From Lewinella sp. 4G2 (lineage in GTDB: Bacteria > Bacteroidota > Bacteroidia > Chitinophagales > Saprospiraceae): DNA of 64,000 bases. A model generated the notes under the pieces. It was not told the origin of the DNA. It saw nothing but the letters and a program-made list of their open reading frames with translations, and made no database searches. Where the stretch lies: assembly GCF_001625015.1 (NCBI RefSeq), contig NZ_LVWJ02000014.1, positions 3,100,001 to 3,164,000 of the forward strand. The letters are read 5' to 3'. Both the position numbers and the translations under genes were made by a program. Positions 34,003 to 43,388 of this stretch are shown here, piece after piece (the stretch's first letter is position 1; each line of letters opens with the position of its first letter).

Positions 34003-35529
34003 ATGAGTGGACATGTAGCACCCGTTCGCAGGCCGTTAATCACGGGGAACAAAACGTACCACCAGATCACGGAGGATATCTGTCGCCCAACGGAAACGGC
34101 GCCTTCCCTTTCCTGGGTTATTACGTTTATCCTTTCCGTGATGTGTTTGGGCTTGTTCGTCTTTTCCGTCGCCTGGACGATCTGGGTTGGAATTGGCTCC
34201 TGGAACCTTAACCGTACCATTAACTGGGGTTGGGATATCACCAACTTCGTTTGGTGGGTAGGTATTGGCCACGCCGGTACGTTGATCTCGGCCATCCTTC
34301 TCCTTTTCCGCCAGAAGTGGCGTACGGGGGTAAACCGCGCCGCGGAGGCCATGACGATCTTCGCCGTGATGTGTGCCGGTCAATTCCCTTTGATTCACAT
34401 GGGTCGCCTCTGGTTGGCCATCTTCATCTTCCCTTACCCGAACACGCGTGGCCCACTGTGGGTGAACTTCAATAGCCCACTACTGTGGGACGTATTCGCC
34501 ATTTCTACCTATTTCACGGTATCGTTGCTGTTCTGGTACGCTGGTTTGGTTCCCGACTTGGCTACGGTTCGTGACCGGGCCAAAGGCCTTCGCAAAAAGA
34601 TCTACAGCGTAGTGTCCTTCGGCTGGAATGGTTCCGCTAAGCACTGGCAGCGTTGGGAGAGCCTTTCTCTCATCCTCGCCGGTCTCGCTACGCCACTCGT
34701 TCTTTCCGTACACACGATTGTATCCTTCGACTTCGCGACTTCCGTAATTCCCGGTTGGCACACGACGATCTTCCCTCCCTACTTCGTAGCGGGTGCGATC
34801 TTCTCTGGCTTTGCGATGGTACTGACGCTGATGCTGATTGCCCGTAAGGTCCTCCACCTGGAAGATTACATTACGATCGAGCACATCGAGTCGATGAATA
34901 AGGTAATTCTGCTTACTGGATCGATCGTGGGTGTGGCTTACCTCACGGAGCTCTTCATCGCCTGGTACTCCGGCTACATCTACGAGCAGTTCGCCTTCCT
35001 CAACCGGGTGCTCGGGCCTTACTACTGGTCCTACATCGGGATGATGCTGTGTAACGTATTATCGCCGCAGATCTTCTGGAGCAAGAAATTGCGGACAAGT
35101 CTGTTCTGGACCTTCTTCATGTCGATTTTCATCAACATTGGTATGTGGTTCGAACGCTTCGTCATTATTGCTACAACGCTGGCCCGTGATTACCTGCCCT
35201 CCAGCTGGTCCTACTACGTACCTACCTGGGTGGAGATTTGCATCTTCATTGGAACCATCGGGCTGTTCTTCACCCTCTTCCTGATCTTCACCCGGGTTGC
35301 ACCGGTAGTAGCGATTGCGGAAGTGAAATCTATCCTGAAGACCTCCGGCGACCAGTACATCGGTCCTAACGCCCACCACGGGCATAGCTACGGACACGGT
35401 CACCACGTGCCCGCAACGGCGAATGACCACGCGGCTGGTTCTACGGTAGATATTGACCCAGCGGACCCTAACCGTCGCTTTGACGGCAAACCTGACTCAC
35501 AAAAAGACAGCTACGGCGGCGACAACTAA
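34003..35529 (+). CDS. actC: Alternative complex III membrane subunit ActC (NrfD-like)
   Basis: A 508-residue integral membrane protein of the NrfD/PsrC type with about ten hydrophobic segments from residue 45 to about 440. It forms the quinol-binding membrane part of ACIII. Visible anchors are [33 protein letters not shown] and [10 protein letters not shown] near the N-terminal half. The last 55 residues are hydrophilic with a His-rich tract ([15 protein letters not shown]). 171 non-coding bases separate it from actB, with no terminator seen. Confidence 0.94.
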   Translation: MSGHVAPVRRPLITGNKTYHQITEDICRPTETAPSLSWVITFILSVMCLGLFVFSVAWTIWVGIGSWNLNRTINWGWDITNFVWWVGIGHAGTLISAILLLFRQKWRTGVNRAAEAMTIFAVMCAGQFPLIHMGRLWLAIFIFPYPNTRGPLWVNFNSPLLWDVFAISTYFTVSLLFWYAGLVPDLATVRDRAKGLRKKIYSVVSFGWNGSAKHWQRWESLSLILAGLATPLVLSVHTIVSFDFATSVIPGWHTTIFPPYFVAGAIFSGFAMVLTLMLIARKVLHLEDYITIEHIESMNKVILLTGSIVGVAYLTELFIAWYSGYIYEQFAFLNRVLGPYYWSYIGMMLCNVLSPQIFWSKKLRTSLFWTFFMSIFINIGMWFERFVIIATTLARDYLPSSWSYYVPTWVEICIFIGTIGLFFTLFLIFTRVAPVVAIAEVKSILKTSGDQYIGPNAHHGHSYGHGHHVPATANDHAAGSTVDIDPADPNRRFDGKPDSQKDSYGGDN

Positions 35530-35534
35530 TAACC

Positions 35535-36125
35535 ATGGCAACAACTACAATCCCCCACAGCGGAGTACCCGCAGGTAGCCTCCAAGCTACTGAGGACGAT
35601 GGTCTGTCCGATATCCTATTTGGACTTTACGACGATGAGGAGAAGCTGTTGGAAGCCGTGAAGGCTGCTAACGCTGCTCACCTCGAGATTGACGACGTTT
35701 ACACGCCGTTCCCCGTTCACGGGTTAGATCCTCTTCTGGGCCTCGCCGAAAGCCGTCTGCACCAGGCTGGATTCGTCTTTGGTTCTATCGGCTGTCTGTT
35801 TGGCTTTGGCTTTATGACGTGGGTATTTACCCGCGATTGGCCGATCATCTTTGGTGGTAAGCCTTACTGGTCCGTACCGGCGTTTATTCCAATCACTTTC
35901 GAACTGACGGTTCTTTTTGCTGCGGTAGGAATGGTTCTGGTATTCTACATCATTTGTGGACTGGGCCCCGGTGCAGAGCCTCGCCGTCTGCACGACCGCA
36001 TAACGGATGACAAGTTCTGTATTGCCTTCGACGCTACGAATGTTGGCAGTGAGCAGACGGACAAGTTCCGCGAGTTCTTCGCTCAAACTGGAGCGGAGTC
36101 AGTTCATATGAAACGAACGCACTAA
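35535..36125 (+). CDS. actD: Alternative complex III subunit ActD (DUF3341)
   Basis: A 196-residue DUF3341 protein with two membrane helices (about 82-102 and 118-140) and the usual N-terminal FGLYDDEEKLLEAVKAA and YTPFPVHGLD segments. It begins 5 bases after actC, so translation is probably coupled. The C-terminal FCIAFDA-type soluble domain is present. Confidence 0.93.
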   Translation: MATTTIPHSGVPAGSLQATEDDGLSDILFGLYDDEEKLLEAVKAANAAHLEIDDVYTPFPVHGLDPLLGLAESRLHQAGFVFGSIGCLFGFGFMTWVFTRDWPIIFGGKPYWSVPAFIPITFELTVLFAAVGMVLVFYIICGLGPGAEPRRLHDRITDDKFCIAFDATNVGSEQTDKFREFFAQTGAESVHMKRTH

Positions 36126-36177
36126 ACTGGATCATCCACGGGATTAAGCTTGGCGCAAGCTACTTGGTCCTTCCCTT

Positions 36178-36193
36178 GCACCTGCGGCAGCGC
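36178..36193 (-). repeat. 17-bp interspersed repeat, C-type (16/17)
   Basis: GCACCTGCGGCAGCGC then A instead of C, in the 106-base gap between actD and actE within the operon. In the transcription direction it reads GCACC..., as do the other intergenic copies. Confidence 0.75.
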
Positions 36194-36231
36194 AGGAAAA
36201 ATTTAACCGGGCGTCTTCAGGATTCCCACTG

Positions 36232-37155
36232 ATGATATCAAGCATGAAAGATTTGCGCAATTTGGTAATAATGCTCGCTTTTGCGGTAGCTCTCGTATCC
36301 TGCGATGCGGAAGACAACTACACGGGAAGTGAGTACATGCCCGACATGGCCCACTCGTTGGCGTTGGAGGCAAATACCTACAACTACTACTATTACAATA
36401 CGTGGGATGACCGTTCTACGGTAGAACTTGCCAAGTTGGTCTACCCGCGGGTTACGGTTGAAGGTACCGTGCCCCGTGGTTACGCCGGCCGTTACCTGGA
36501 TGGTGCCCCCGCACCACCGGAAGGAGAGGAAGAACTGCGTAGCTACACGCTCGCTGAGCAGTCCGACAACGGTATTAGCGCGCCGACCAATGGCCACGTT
36601 CCTTATTATTACGATGATACTCCCGAAGGCCGTGAACGTGCCATTGCAGAGTTGACGGAAAATCCATTTCCAATCACCGAGGAAGGCATGATCCGCGGCG
36701 CGGTGCTCTACAACACCTTCTGTGGAATCTGCCACGGTGCTCAGGGCAATGGCCTTGGCTACATCTACGACGAGGAGCAAAATCCTAATGCTGCCTACCC
36801 ATTGGCACCAGCGAACTTCCTCACGGATGAGTTCAAAGCAGCCAGTAACGGCCGCTACTATAACGCCATTATGCACGGCTACAACGCAATGGGAGCCTAC
36901 AAAGACAAGATCTCCTACGAGGAGCGTTGGCAGGTGATTCACTACATCCGCGCCCTGCAGGCTAAGGACGGTAAGTTCCAATACGATCAGGACGGTAATA
37001 CGTTCAACGCGGCTTTCGGTACTCCGGTAGCCCAGTATGACCCCCGCGCCCGCTCGGTACAAGATGCCGGTGAGCAGATTGGCGGCGTCATCGAAGACGT
37101 CGACGTAGAGGATGCGGAAGCAGCGATGGAAAGCGGCCAAATGCGCAAGAAGTAA
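36232..37155 (+). CDS. actE: Alternative complex III monoheme cytochrome c subunit ActE
   Basis: A 307-residue lipoprotein (lipobox ALVSC) with one class I cytochrome c site, FCGICHGAQGNG (around residue 165), and a distal Met region (AIMHGYNAMGAY). ActE is the exit heme of ACIII, facing the oxidase. Start is either ATG 36232 or ATG 36244 (MKDLRNLV); both keep the signal peptide. It overlaps no neighbour; actF follows after 52 bases. Confidence 0.92.
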   Translation: MISSMKDLRNLVIMLAFAVALVSCDAEDNYTGSEYMPDMAHSLALEANTYNYYYYNTWDDRSTVELAKLVYPRVTVEGTVPRGYAGRYLDGAPAPPEGEEELRSYTLAEQSDNGISAPTNGHVPYYYDDTPEGRERAIAELTENPFPITEEGMIRGAVLYNTFCGICHGAQGNGLGYIYDEEQNPNAAYPLAPANFLTDEFKAASNGRYYNAIMHGYNAMGAYKDKISYEERWQVIHYIRALQAKDGKFQYDQDGNTFNAAFGTPVAQYDPRARSVQDAGEQIGGVIEDVDVEDAEAAMESGQMRKK

Positions 37156-37207
37156 TTACCACCCACTTATTTTAAGGAGTCTGACTCCCAACTATAGATA
37201 TCTATTG

Positions 37208-38761
37208 ATGGAAACATTTGTATTCTCATCACGCGCTAAAGCGACGACTGGCGGACTGGCCATCTTTGGGCTCATCCTGCTCGTGCTGAGCTATTTCGTT
37301 GACGGTGGTGAAGGGCACCACATGCGCTTCTGGACGAACCTGCTACACAACTCCGTCTTCTTTCTGGGGATTGGTGCCTTAGCTGGTTTTGCTTACTGTG
37401 CCTTTACGACGGCTTACGCTGGTTGGTTCGTACAGTTCAAGCGGGTCTGGGAAAGCTTCTGGATGTTCCTACTTCCCGGTCTTTTCCTAATGGGAATCAT
37501 TATCGTTGGTCTGTGGATGCATTCCCACCACATGTACCACTGGAACGATGCTGCGGCCGTTGCGGATGATGCTATCCTGACGCACAAGAGCTCCTTTCTG
37601 AATGCATACTGGTATACGGGAGCATCCATCCTATTCGTAGGTGTTTGGTACTTCATGCTCGGAAGAATCCGGAGCATCAGCATTGACGAAGACGCTAACG
37701 GTACTACTGCTTTTGAGCACCACGCGCGGATCAAGAAGTACGCGGCTCCATTCCTGGTGATCTTTGGTTTCACCTCAGCAGCTTTGATCTGGCAGTGGAT
37801 CATGTCTTTGGATAGCCACTGGTACTCAACAATGTTTGCCTGGTACGCAACGGCTTCGTTGTTCGTAGCGATGATGGCACTGACCATCATGCTATTGATC
37901 TACCTCAAGAGCCGTGGCTACTACACCGGCATCACGGCGGAGCACTTCCACGATATGGGTAAGTACTTGTTTGCTATCTCCATTTTCTGGACTTACCTGT
38001 GGTTTAGCCAGTACATGTTGATCTGGTACGGAAACGTAGGGGAGGAGACGATCTACTTCCGTGAGCGGATGGACAATTACCCAGTTCTGTTCTGGACCAA
38101 CCTCGGTATCAACTTCCTGCTGCCATTTTTCGTGCTGATGCGGAACGATACCAAGCGGAAAGCGGGTACGCTGTTTTTTGCGGCTGCGTTTGTGTTCTTC
38201 GGCCACTGGTTGGACTACTTCCAGATGATTAAGCCAGGTGCCCGCCTAACGCTCATCGAGATGGAACACCACGATGCACACGGTGGACACGGCGAGGAAC
38301 ACGCGACCATGGACGGCCACGGTGCTGACCATAGTGAAGATCACGCCAGCGTTGATGGCCACGGCGACGATCATGACATCGTACCGGGTGAATCCACGGA
38401 TCACGCAACGAATCGTACCGAAGCGGACCCTGCAGGCGAAGATCACGCGTACGATAACCACAACATCGAGCAGCATCCCGACGCAGTGGAGAGCAACATC
38501 CCCGTAGCCGCGAACAACAACCACGGCCCGGGTGGTGATCATAATTTCACCGACCTGGTTACTGCTAGCGATGGAGAAGAGCATTTAAGCCCGTCTGCGG
38601 AGTTCAAGTCCGGATACACGCTGCCAGGACTACTGGAGATTGGCATCTTTTTAGGTTTCCTCGGCGGGTTCTTATTCTTCGTGTTGAGCAAACTACAAGA
38701 AGCCCCGCTCGAGCCAAAACGTGACCCCTACTTCGAAGAGAGTCTGCACCACCACACCTAG
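37208..38761 (+). CDS. actF: Alternative complex III membrane subunit ActF with His/Asp-rich insertion
   Basis: A 517-residue NrfD-like membrane subunit; the start METFVFSSRAKATTGGL at 37208 is preferred over an upstream frame overlapping actE. About ten hydrophobic segments span residues 15-345, with MHSHHMYHWND in an early loop. Before the last helix (about 474-494) a hydrophilic stretch of about 110 residues is rich in His and Asp, with a near-repeat of DGHGADHSEDHA and DGHGDDHD. That stretch is longer than I would expect for this family and could bind divalent metal ions. Last act gene; coxB follows after 136 bases with its own -7 box. Confidence 0.92.
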   Translation: METFVFSSRAKATTGGLAIFGLILLVLSYFVDGGEGHHMRFWTNLLHNSVFFLGIGALAGFAYCAFTTAYAGWFVQFKRVWESFWMFLLPGLFLMGIIIVGLWMHSHHMYHWNDAAAVADDAILTHKSSFLNAYWYTGASILFVGVWYFMLGRIRSISIDEDANGTTAFEHHARIKKYAAPFLVIFGFTSAALIWQWIMSLDSHWYSTMFAWYATASLFVAMMALTIMLLIYLKSRGYYTGITAEHFHDMGKYLFAISIFWTYLWFSQYMLIWYGNVGEETIYFRERMDNYPVLFWTNLGINFLLPFFVLMRNDTKRKAGTLFFAAAFVFFGHWLDYFQMIKPGARLTLIEMEHHDAHGGHGEEHATMDGHGADHSEDHASVDGHGDDHDIVPGESTDHATNRTEADPAGEDHAYDNHNIEQHPDAVESNIPVAANNNHGPGGDHNFTDLVTASDGEEHLSPSAEFKSGYTLPGLLEIGIFLGFLGGFLFFVLSKLQEAPLEPKRDPYFEESLHHHT

Positions 38762-38763
38762 TA

Positions 38764-38780
38764 TTTAGACGACATCTAAA
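38764..38780. promoter_or_regulatory. Candidate operator dyad upstream of coxB
   Basis: TTTAGACGACATCTAAA, an 8+1+8 dyad with one mismatch. Its core TAGACGACATCTAAA differs at two of 15 bases from the dyad at 28751-28765. Alternatively it is a small hairpin after actF. Confidence 0.5.
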
Positions 38781-38818
38781 CAAAGCCACGGCGGGTAACC
38801 AAAATGGTGTAATCGAGT

Positions 38819-38826
38819 TAAATTTG
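38819..38826 (+). promoter_or_regulatory. -7 promoter box for the cox part of the operon
   Basis: TAAATTTG fits TAnnTTTG; 71 bases before the coxB ATG. No clear -33 box. It suggests the cox genes can be transcribed separately from the act genes. Confidence 0.5.
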
Positions 38827-38897
38827 TGAACAGTCCGGAAACGAGAATTTCTCGCCAGGTTACTGTCTCAATCGTAAGAAAAGCTAACTAACAGCTG

Positions 38898-40415
38898 ATG
38901 AAAACATTGATCGTACTTTTCTGTATCGCGTTGATCCTTTTGATCGTGCTACAGATCGCCAAAGTCCGGGATCTTGCCAAGGTTCTCCGGGGCCCGGAGG
39001 AGATCGAGGCAAGGAACACTAACATGACTGGCATCTACCTGCTTGGTTTTGTTGGCGTATTTTTGGTTGGTGCCACGCTATCCGCATTCTACTACAAGAA
39101 TTGGATCCTTGGTTACGGACCACATGAGTCTGCTTCCGAACACGGTGCGCGTATTGACTCGATGATGGGATGGACACTACTCGTTACCTACAGTGTATTC
39201 GTACTAACGCATATCCTGCTCTTCTACTACGCCTTCCGGTACCGCACGCGCAAGGGACGTAAGGCCCAGTTTATCAGCCACGACAACACGCTTGAGATCG
39301 TTTGGACGGCTGTTCCTGCAATCGTCATGACCTTCCTCGTAATCGGCGGCCTTGATGCCTGGAACGATATCATGGGTGATGTTGGTACGGATGAAGATGT
39401 ACTGGAAATTGAAGCCACTGGTATCCAATTTTACTGGCAGATGCGCTACCCAGGAGACGATGGGTTATTGGGAACTAAGGACTTCCGTTTGATCACTGGA
39501 ACCAATTCACTCGGTCAGGACTGGACCGATATGAAGAACGCCGACGACTTTCTCGTGAATGACGTCGTTCTCCCAGTTGACCAGAAGGTTCGGGTACGGA
39601 TCACGGCCCGCGACGTTCTCCACGATTTTTACCTTCCCCAGTTTCGGGTGAAGATGGATGCAGTACCTGGTCTCCCAACGTTCTTCGTCTTTACTCCTAC
39701 GAAGACTACCAAAGAGTGGCGTAAGGAATTGAGCGAGTACGAAGAATACCAGATCCCAGATCCTGAGAATCCTGAAAAGATGTTGTGGGAGACCGCCAAC
39801 TTCGAACTGGCTTGTGCAGAGCTTTGCGGCATTGGCCACTGGTCCATGGCCAGAACCGTTACCATCCTTGAGCGGGATGAGTACGATGCCTGGGCTGCGG
39901 AGCAAAAGTCCTATTACATGGAGAACATCCGTGGTACGGATGCAGATCCTAACACCGGTATGCTGATGCCTCAGGAGATCACGCAACGCCGTGCCGAGTT
40001 CATGTCCAGCGCCATGGCTGCTCTCGAAACTGAAGATGATACTGACAACACGTTGGTACTCGACTACGTAACCTTTGAAACCGGAAGCGCAAAGCTGACC
40101 GAGCTCAGCCAGTACCAATTGGATGACGCCGTCACCTTCTTGATGAAAAATGCAGACGTTTCTGCCATTGCACGCGGCCATACCGACAATACCGGTAACG
40201 CAGAGATGAACATGGCACTTAGCGTTAGCCGCGCTGAGGCTGTGAAGAATTATCTGACGGCAAACGGCGTTGACGCCAACCGCTTATCATTTGAAGGATT
40301 CGGCCAAGAGCGGCCTCGCGAGACAAATGACACCGAGGAAGGCCGGCAGGCTAACCGACGTACGGAGCTTTACATCACCCGTTCCCTCACCGAGGATGAA
40401 CAGTTGAGCAAGTAA
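38898..40415 (+). CDS. coxB: Cytochrome c oxidase subunit II fused to an OmpA-like peptidoglycan-binding domain
   Basis: A 505-residue protein; ordinary subunit II is 250-350 residues. The N-terminus has a hydrophobic segment (1-22), then the two subunit II helices (about 46-65 and 95-120). The CuA cupredoxin domain carries the full ligand set Cys306, Cys310, His314 and Met317 in CAELCGIGHWSM, so electron entry is intact. A linker leads to residues 389-500, a complete OmpA/MotB C-terminal domain: LDYVTFETGSAKLT, HTDNTG (428-433), LSVSRAEAVKNYL, FEGFGQERPRETN and NRRTELYI. Asp430 and Arg445 stand exactly 15 residues apart, as do the two residues that bind diaminopimelate in Acinetobacter OmpA (Asp271, Arg286). 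caa3 oxidases carry cytochrome c at this position instead. The topology puts the domain in the periplasm. Confidence 0.95.
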   Translation: MKTLIVLFCIALILLIVLQIAKVRDLAKVLRGPEEIEARNTNMTGIYLLGFVGVFLVGATLSAFYYKNWILGYGPHESASEHGARIDSMMGWTLLVTYSVFVLTHILLFYYAFRYRTRKGRKAQFISHDNTLEIVWTAVPAIVMTFLVIGGLDAWNDIMGDVGTDEDVLEIEATGIQFYWQMRYPGDDGLLGTKDFRLITGTNSLGQDWTDMKNADDFLVNDVVLPVDQKVRVRITARDVLHDFYLPQFRVKMDAVPGLPTFFVFTPTKTTKEWRKELSEYEEYQIPDPENPEKMLWETANFELACAELCGIGHWSMARTVTILERDEYDAWAAEQKSYYMENIRGTDADPNTGMLMPQEITQRRAEFMSSAMAALETEDDTDNTLVLDYVTFETGSAKLTELSQYQLDDAVTFLMKNADVSAIARGHTDNTGNAEMNMALSVSRAEAVKNYLTANGVDANRLSFEGFGQERPRETNDTEEGRQANRRTELYITRSLTEDEQLSK

Positions 40416-40470
40416 GCCTATTTTATCCATTAGTATACTATCACAGAAGAACCTCTTTTAAAGCTGAACC

Positions 40471-42324
40471 ATGGCAAGCGCAATCATTACAGCACCGGTG
40501 ACTCGTGAAGAAGGTCTAATCCAAGAACTGGGTTACGACGATCACTTCCACGACCACCACCACGGGGACAAGTACCAGTCTAACTTCGTCTCTCACTACA
40601 TCTTCTCGATGGATCACAAGATGATCGCCAAGCAGTTCCTGATCACGGGAATGATGTGGGCAATCATCGGTGGCTTGATGTCACTCGTTTTCCGTCTTCA
40701 GTTGGGTTTTCCCGAGGAAAGCATCGCTTTTCTCAAGCCGGTACTCGGTAAGTGGATTGCCGTAAACAGTGACGGCATTGGTACGCTCACCCAGGATTTT
40801 TACTATGCTTTGGTGACGATGCACGGTACAATTCTGGTTTTCTTCGTACTAACGGCGGGCCTTTCGGGTACTTTCTCGAATCTGCTTATTCCGTTGATGA
40901 TTGGTGCTCGTGACATGGCATCTCCATTGCTGAACATGTTGAGCTACTGGTTCTTCTTCATTTCTGGTATGGTAATGTTCTCGTCACTCTTCCTCTCTAC
41001 CGGCCCATTTGCGGGAGGTTGGGTTGCGTACCCACCGCTGTCGGCATTGCCGCAAGCTATGGACGGTTCCGGTGCAGGTATGACGCTCTGGACCATTTCC
41101 TTGGTTCTCTTCGTAGTATCCGTCCTTCTTGGTGGTGTGAACTACATTACTACCGTCCTGAACCTTCGTACGAAAGGAATGAGTATGTGGCGTTTGCCAC
41201 TTCCTATTTGGGCGTTCTTCGTAACGGCAATCATTGGTCTCCTTTCCTTCCCAGTATTGACCTCTGCCTTCTTCCTGATGATGTTGGACCGTGGTATCGG
41301 TACCAGCTTCTACCTGAGTGATATCTACATTGGTGGAGCAGCACTAGACCACGTCGGTGGTTCGCCGATCCTTTACCAGCACCTTTTCTGGTTCCTGGGT
41401 CACCCGGAGGTATACATCATTATCCTTCCGGCGATGGGTATCGTATCCGAGGTACTATCCGTACACGCTCGCAAGCCAATTTTTGGCTACAAGGCGATGG
41501 TATTCTCCATTCTGGCGATTGCCTTCCTGTCCTTTATTGTTTGGGCTCACCATATGTTTATGTCCGGTGTAAACCCGTTCATCTCTAACTTCTTCGTGAT
41601 CTTCACGCTGATCATTGCTGTGCCTTCCGCGGTAAAGGTCTTCAACTGGATTGCAACGCTCTACGGAGGTAACATTCGCTTCAATCCCGCCAGCCTTTTT
41701 GGTATCGGGTTCGTTTCGATGTTCATCTCCGGTGGTCTCACTGGTATCTGGTTGGGTAACTCCACGCTAGATATTCAGCTCCACGATACTTACTTCGTTG
41801 TTGCTCACTTTCACATTGTGATGGGTGTTGCTGCCTTCTTTGGTATGTACGCTGGTGTTTACCACTGGTTCCCCAAAATGTACGGTCGCTTTATGAATGA
41901 GACCCTCGGCAAGTTCCACTTCTGGGGTACGATCATTGGCGCTTACTGCGTGTTCTGGCCCATGCACTACCTCGGTATGGCTGGTGTGCCCCGTCGTTAC
42001 TACAGCTTCGATGCCTTCAAGACTTTCGGTCACTTCGACGGCATGAACAAGTTCATCACAATTGCTGCGATCATCACTTTCGGTTTCCAGCTCCTCTTCG
42101 TGATCAACTTCTTCTACTCCATCTGGAAAGGGCGCAAGCTTAAGCAGCAGAACCCATACAACGCGAACACGCTCGAATGGACAACTCCAATCGAAGTTGG
42201 CCACGGCAACTGGCCGGGCAAGCTTCCAGCCGTTCAGCGCTGGGCTTACGACTACGGAAAAGATGGTCGCGAATTTATCCCACAAGTGGAACCAATCGGA
42301 GAAAACGAGTCTCCGGCTCACTAG
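40471..42324 (+). CDS. coxA: Cytochrome c oxidase subunit I
   Basis: The 617-residue catalytic subunit of an A-type heme-copper oxidase, with twelve membrane helices. Metal ligands are visible: His118 (MHGTILVF, heme a), His311 with the cross-linked Tyr315 in GHPEVY, His360-His361 (WAHHMF) for CuB, and His446/His448 (VAHFHIV). The Glu in GHPEVY is that expected of A1-type proton uptake. The N-terminal tail holds DDHFHDHHHGDK, a His-rich tract not needed for the core. Followed by a terminator-like hairpin. Confidence 0.97.
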   Translation: MASAIITAPVTREEGLIQELGYDDHFHDHHHGDKYQSNFVSHYIFSMDHKMIAKQFLITGMMWAIIGGLMSLVFRLQLGFPEESIAFLKPVLGKWIAVNSDGIGTLTQDFYYALVTMHGTILVFFVLTAGLSGTFSNLLIPLMIGARDMASPLLNMLSYWFFFISGMVMFSSLFLSTGPFAGGWVAYPPLSALPQAMDGSGAGMTLWTISLVLFVVSVLLGGVNYITTVLNLRTKGMSMWRLPLPIWAFFVTAIIGLLSFPVLTSAFFLMMLDRGIGTSFYLSDIYIGGAALDHVGGSPILYQHLFWFLGHPEVYIIILPAMGIVSEVLSVHARKPIFGYKAMVFSILAIAFLSFIVWAHHMFMSGVNPFISNFFVIFTLIIAVPSAVKVFNWIATLYGGNIRFNPASLFGIGFVSMFISGGLTGIWLGNSTLDIQLHDTYFVVAHFHIVMGVAAFFGMYAGVYHWFPKMYGRFMNETLGKFHFWGTIIGAYCVFWPMHYLGMAGVPRRYYSFDAFKTFGHFDGMNKFITIAAIITFGFQLLFVINFFYSIWKGRKLKQQNPYNANTLEWTTPIEVGHGNWPGKLPAVQRWAYDYGKDGREFIPQVEPIGENESPAH

Positions 42325-42388
42325 ACAAGTTTACCCTAGCCGAATTCTTTTCGGCTTCGGTTGATGTCTTCGTGACTACCGATATAAT

Positions 42389-42434
42389 AGCAACCCGTAG
42401 TCCTTCAGCTTTGCTGTATGCTACGGGTTGCTTT
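42389..42434 (+). terminator. Terminator or attenuator hairpin between coxA and ctaB
   Basis: AGCAACCCGTAG (42389-42400) pairs perfectly with CTACGGGTTGCT (42421-42432) across a 20-base loop, followed by TTAATTAA. As ctaB follows at once, partial termination may lower expression of the downstream genes. Confidence 0.75.
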
Positions 42435-42468
42435 AATTAATCCCCCCACTCTTAACAGCAGCCGTTTC

Positions 42469-43383
42469 GTGAAGAACCAAGCTACAAGCCAGCAGGAAAT
42501 CAATGCTACCAGTTCCTGGTTAGCCGATCTCGCCGCGTTGGTAAAGTTTCGGCTGTCGGCGACAGTGGTGCTATCGTCAGTGCTGGCTTACCTGATTGCC
42601 CTGGGCTCCGGCGCTTTTAGCTGGTGGGCGATTACGGTGCTGACCCTGGGTGGATTTCTAACTACGTCAGCGGCTAACATTCTGAATGAGCTGCTGGAGA
42701 AAGATTACGATGTGCTCATGGAGCGCACAAAATCCCGCCCGCTCGCGACCGGTCGGTTGAATAGCTCCAATGCACTATTGATGGCAGGTTTTGCCAGTAT
42801 TGGTGGAATTACCTTCCTGGCTCTGTTCAATCCTTGGACGGCCTTTCTGGGAATGGTGTCACTCATCAGTTACGCTTTTGTGTACACACCACTCAAGAGA
42901 GTAGGACCAATAGCGGTTCTGGTTGGCGCTATACCAGGGGCACTTCCAGCATTGATTGGGTGTGCTGCCGCGGAGGGCAGCATTACTACGTTGGGCCTGA
43001 CCTTGTTCGCCATTCAGTTCTTCTGGCAGTTACCCCACTTTTACGCAATTGGGTACCTAGGGTTTGATGACTATCGTAAAGCAGGGTTCAAACTGGTTCC
43101 AGCCATTGGAGAAGAAGCCGATACTGCGACACTCGGAAGGGATGCTGTAGCTTCAACCCTAATATTGCTTCCACTGGGCGTGCTGCCTTTCTTTTTGGGT
43201 ATTACTTCCCTTTGGGCAGTCCTACTCGTTACGCTGCTCGGACTGGCGTTCACTTATTTTGCCATGCGGTTCAGTCGGTTGCCTAACCGGAAGACTGCAC
43301 TATCCATGATGTTCTTCTCTTTTGCCTACCTACCGCTGGCCTTTACCATTTACTGGTTGGGCCACCAAACCGCGTTAATCTGA
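42469..43383 (+). CDS. ctaB: Protoheme IX farnesyltransferase (heme O synthase)
   Basis: A UbiA-type prenyltransferase that adds a farnesyl group to heme b, the first step towards heme a. Signatures: ALVKFRLSATVVLSSVLAYL, LNELLEKDYDVLMERT followed by KSRPLATGRL, YTPLKRVGPIAVLVGAIPGALPALIG, and FFWQLPHFYAIGYLGFDDY. About nine membrane helices. The first in-frame ATG (42418) lies inside the preceding hairpin; the GTG at 42469 gives the N-terminal length usual for the family and is preferred, but the choice is uncertain. ctaA is not in the window. Confidence 0.93.
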   Translation: MKNQATSQQEINATSSWLADLAALVKFRLSATVVLSSVLAYLIALGSGAFSWWAITVLTLGGFLTTSAANILNELLEKDYDVLMERTKSRPLATGRLNSSNALLMAGFASIGGITFLALFNPWTAFLGMVSLISYAFVYTPLKRVGPIAVLVGAIPGALPALIGCAAAEGSITTLGLTLFAIQFFWQLPHFYAIGYLGFDDYRKAGFKLVPAIGEEADTATLGRDAVASTLILLPLGVLPFFLGITSLWAVLLVTLLGLAFTYFAMRFSRLPNRKTALSMMFFSFAYLPLAFTIYWLGHQTALI

Positions 43384-43388
43384 GTGCT

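Noticed and set aside
36238-37140. 300-residue open frame on the minus strand
   Set aside because: Antisense to actE over its full length, with no recognisable domain and no promoter; a codon-bias shadow.
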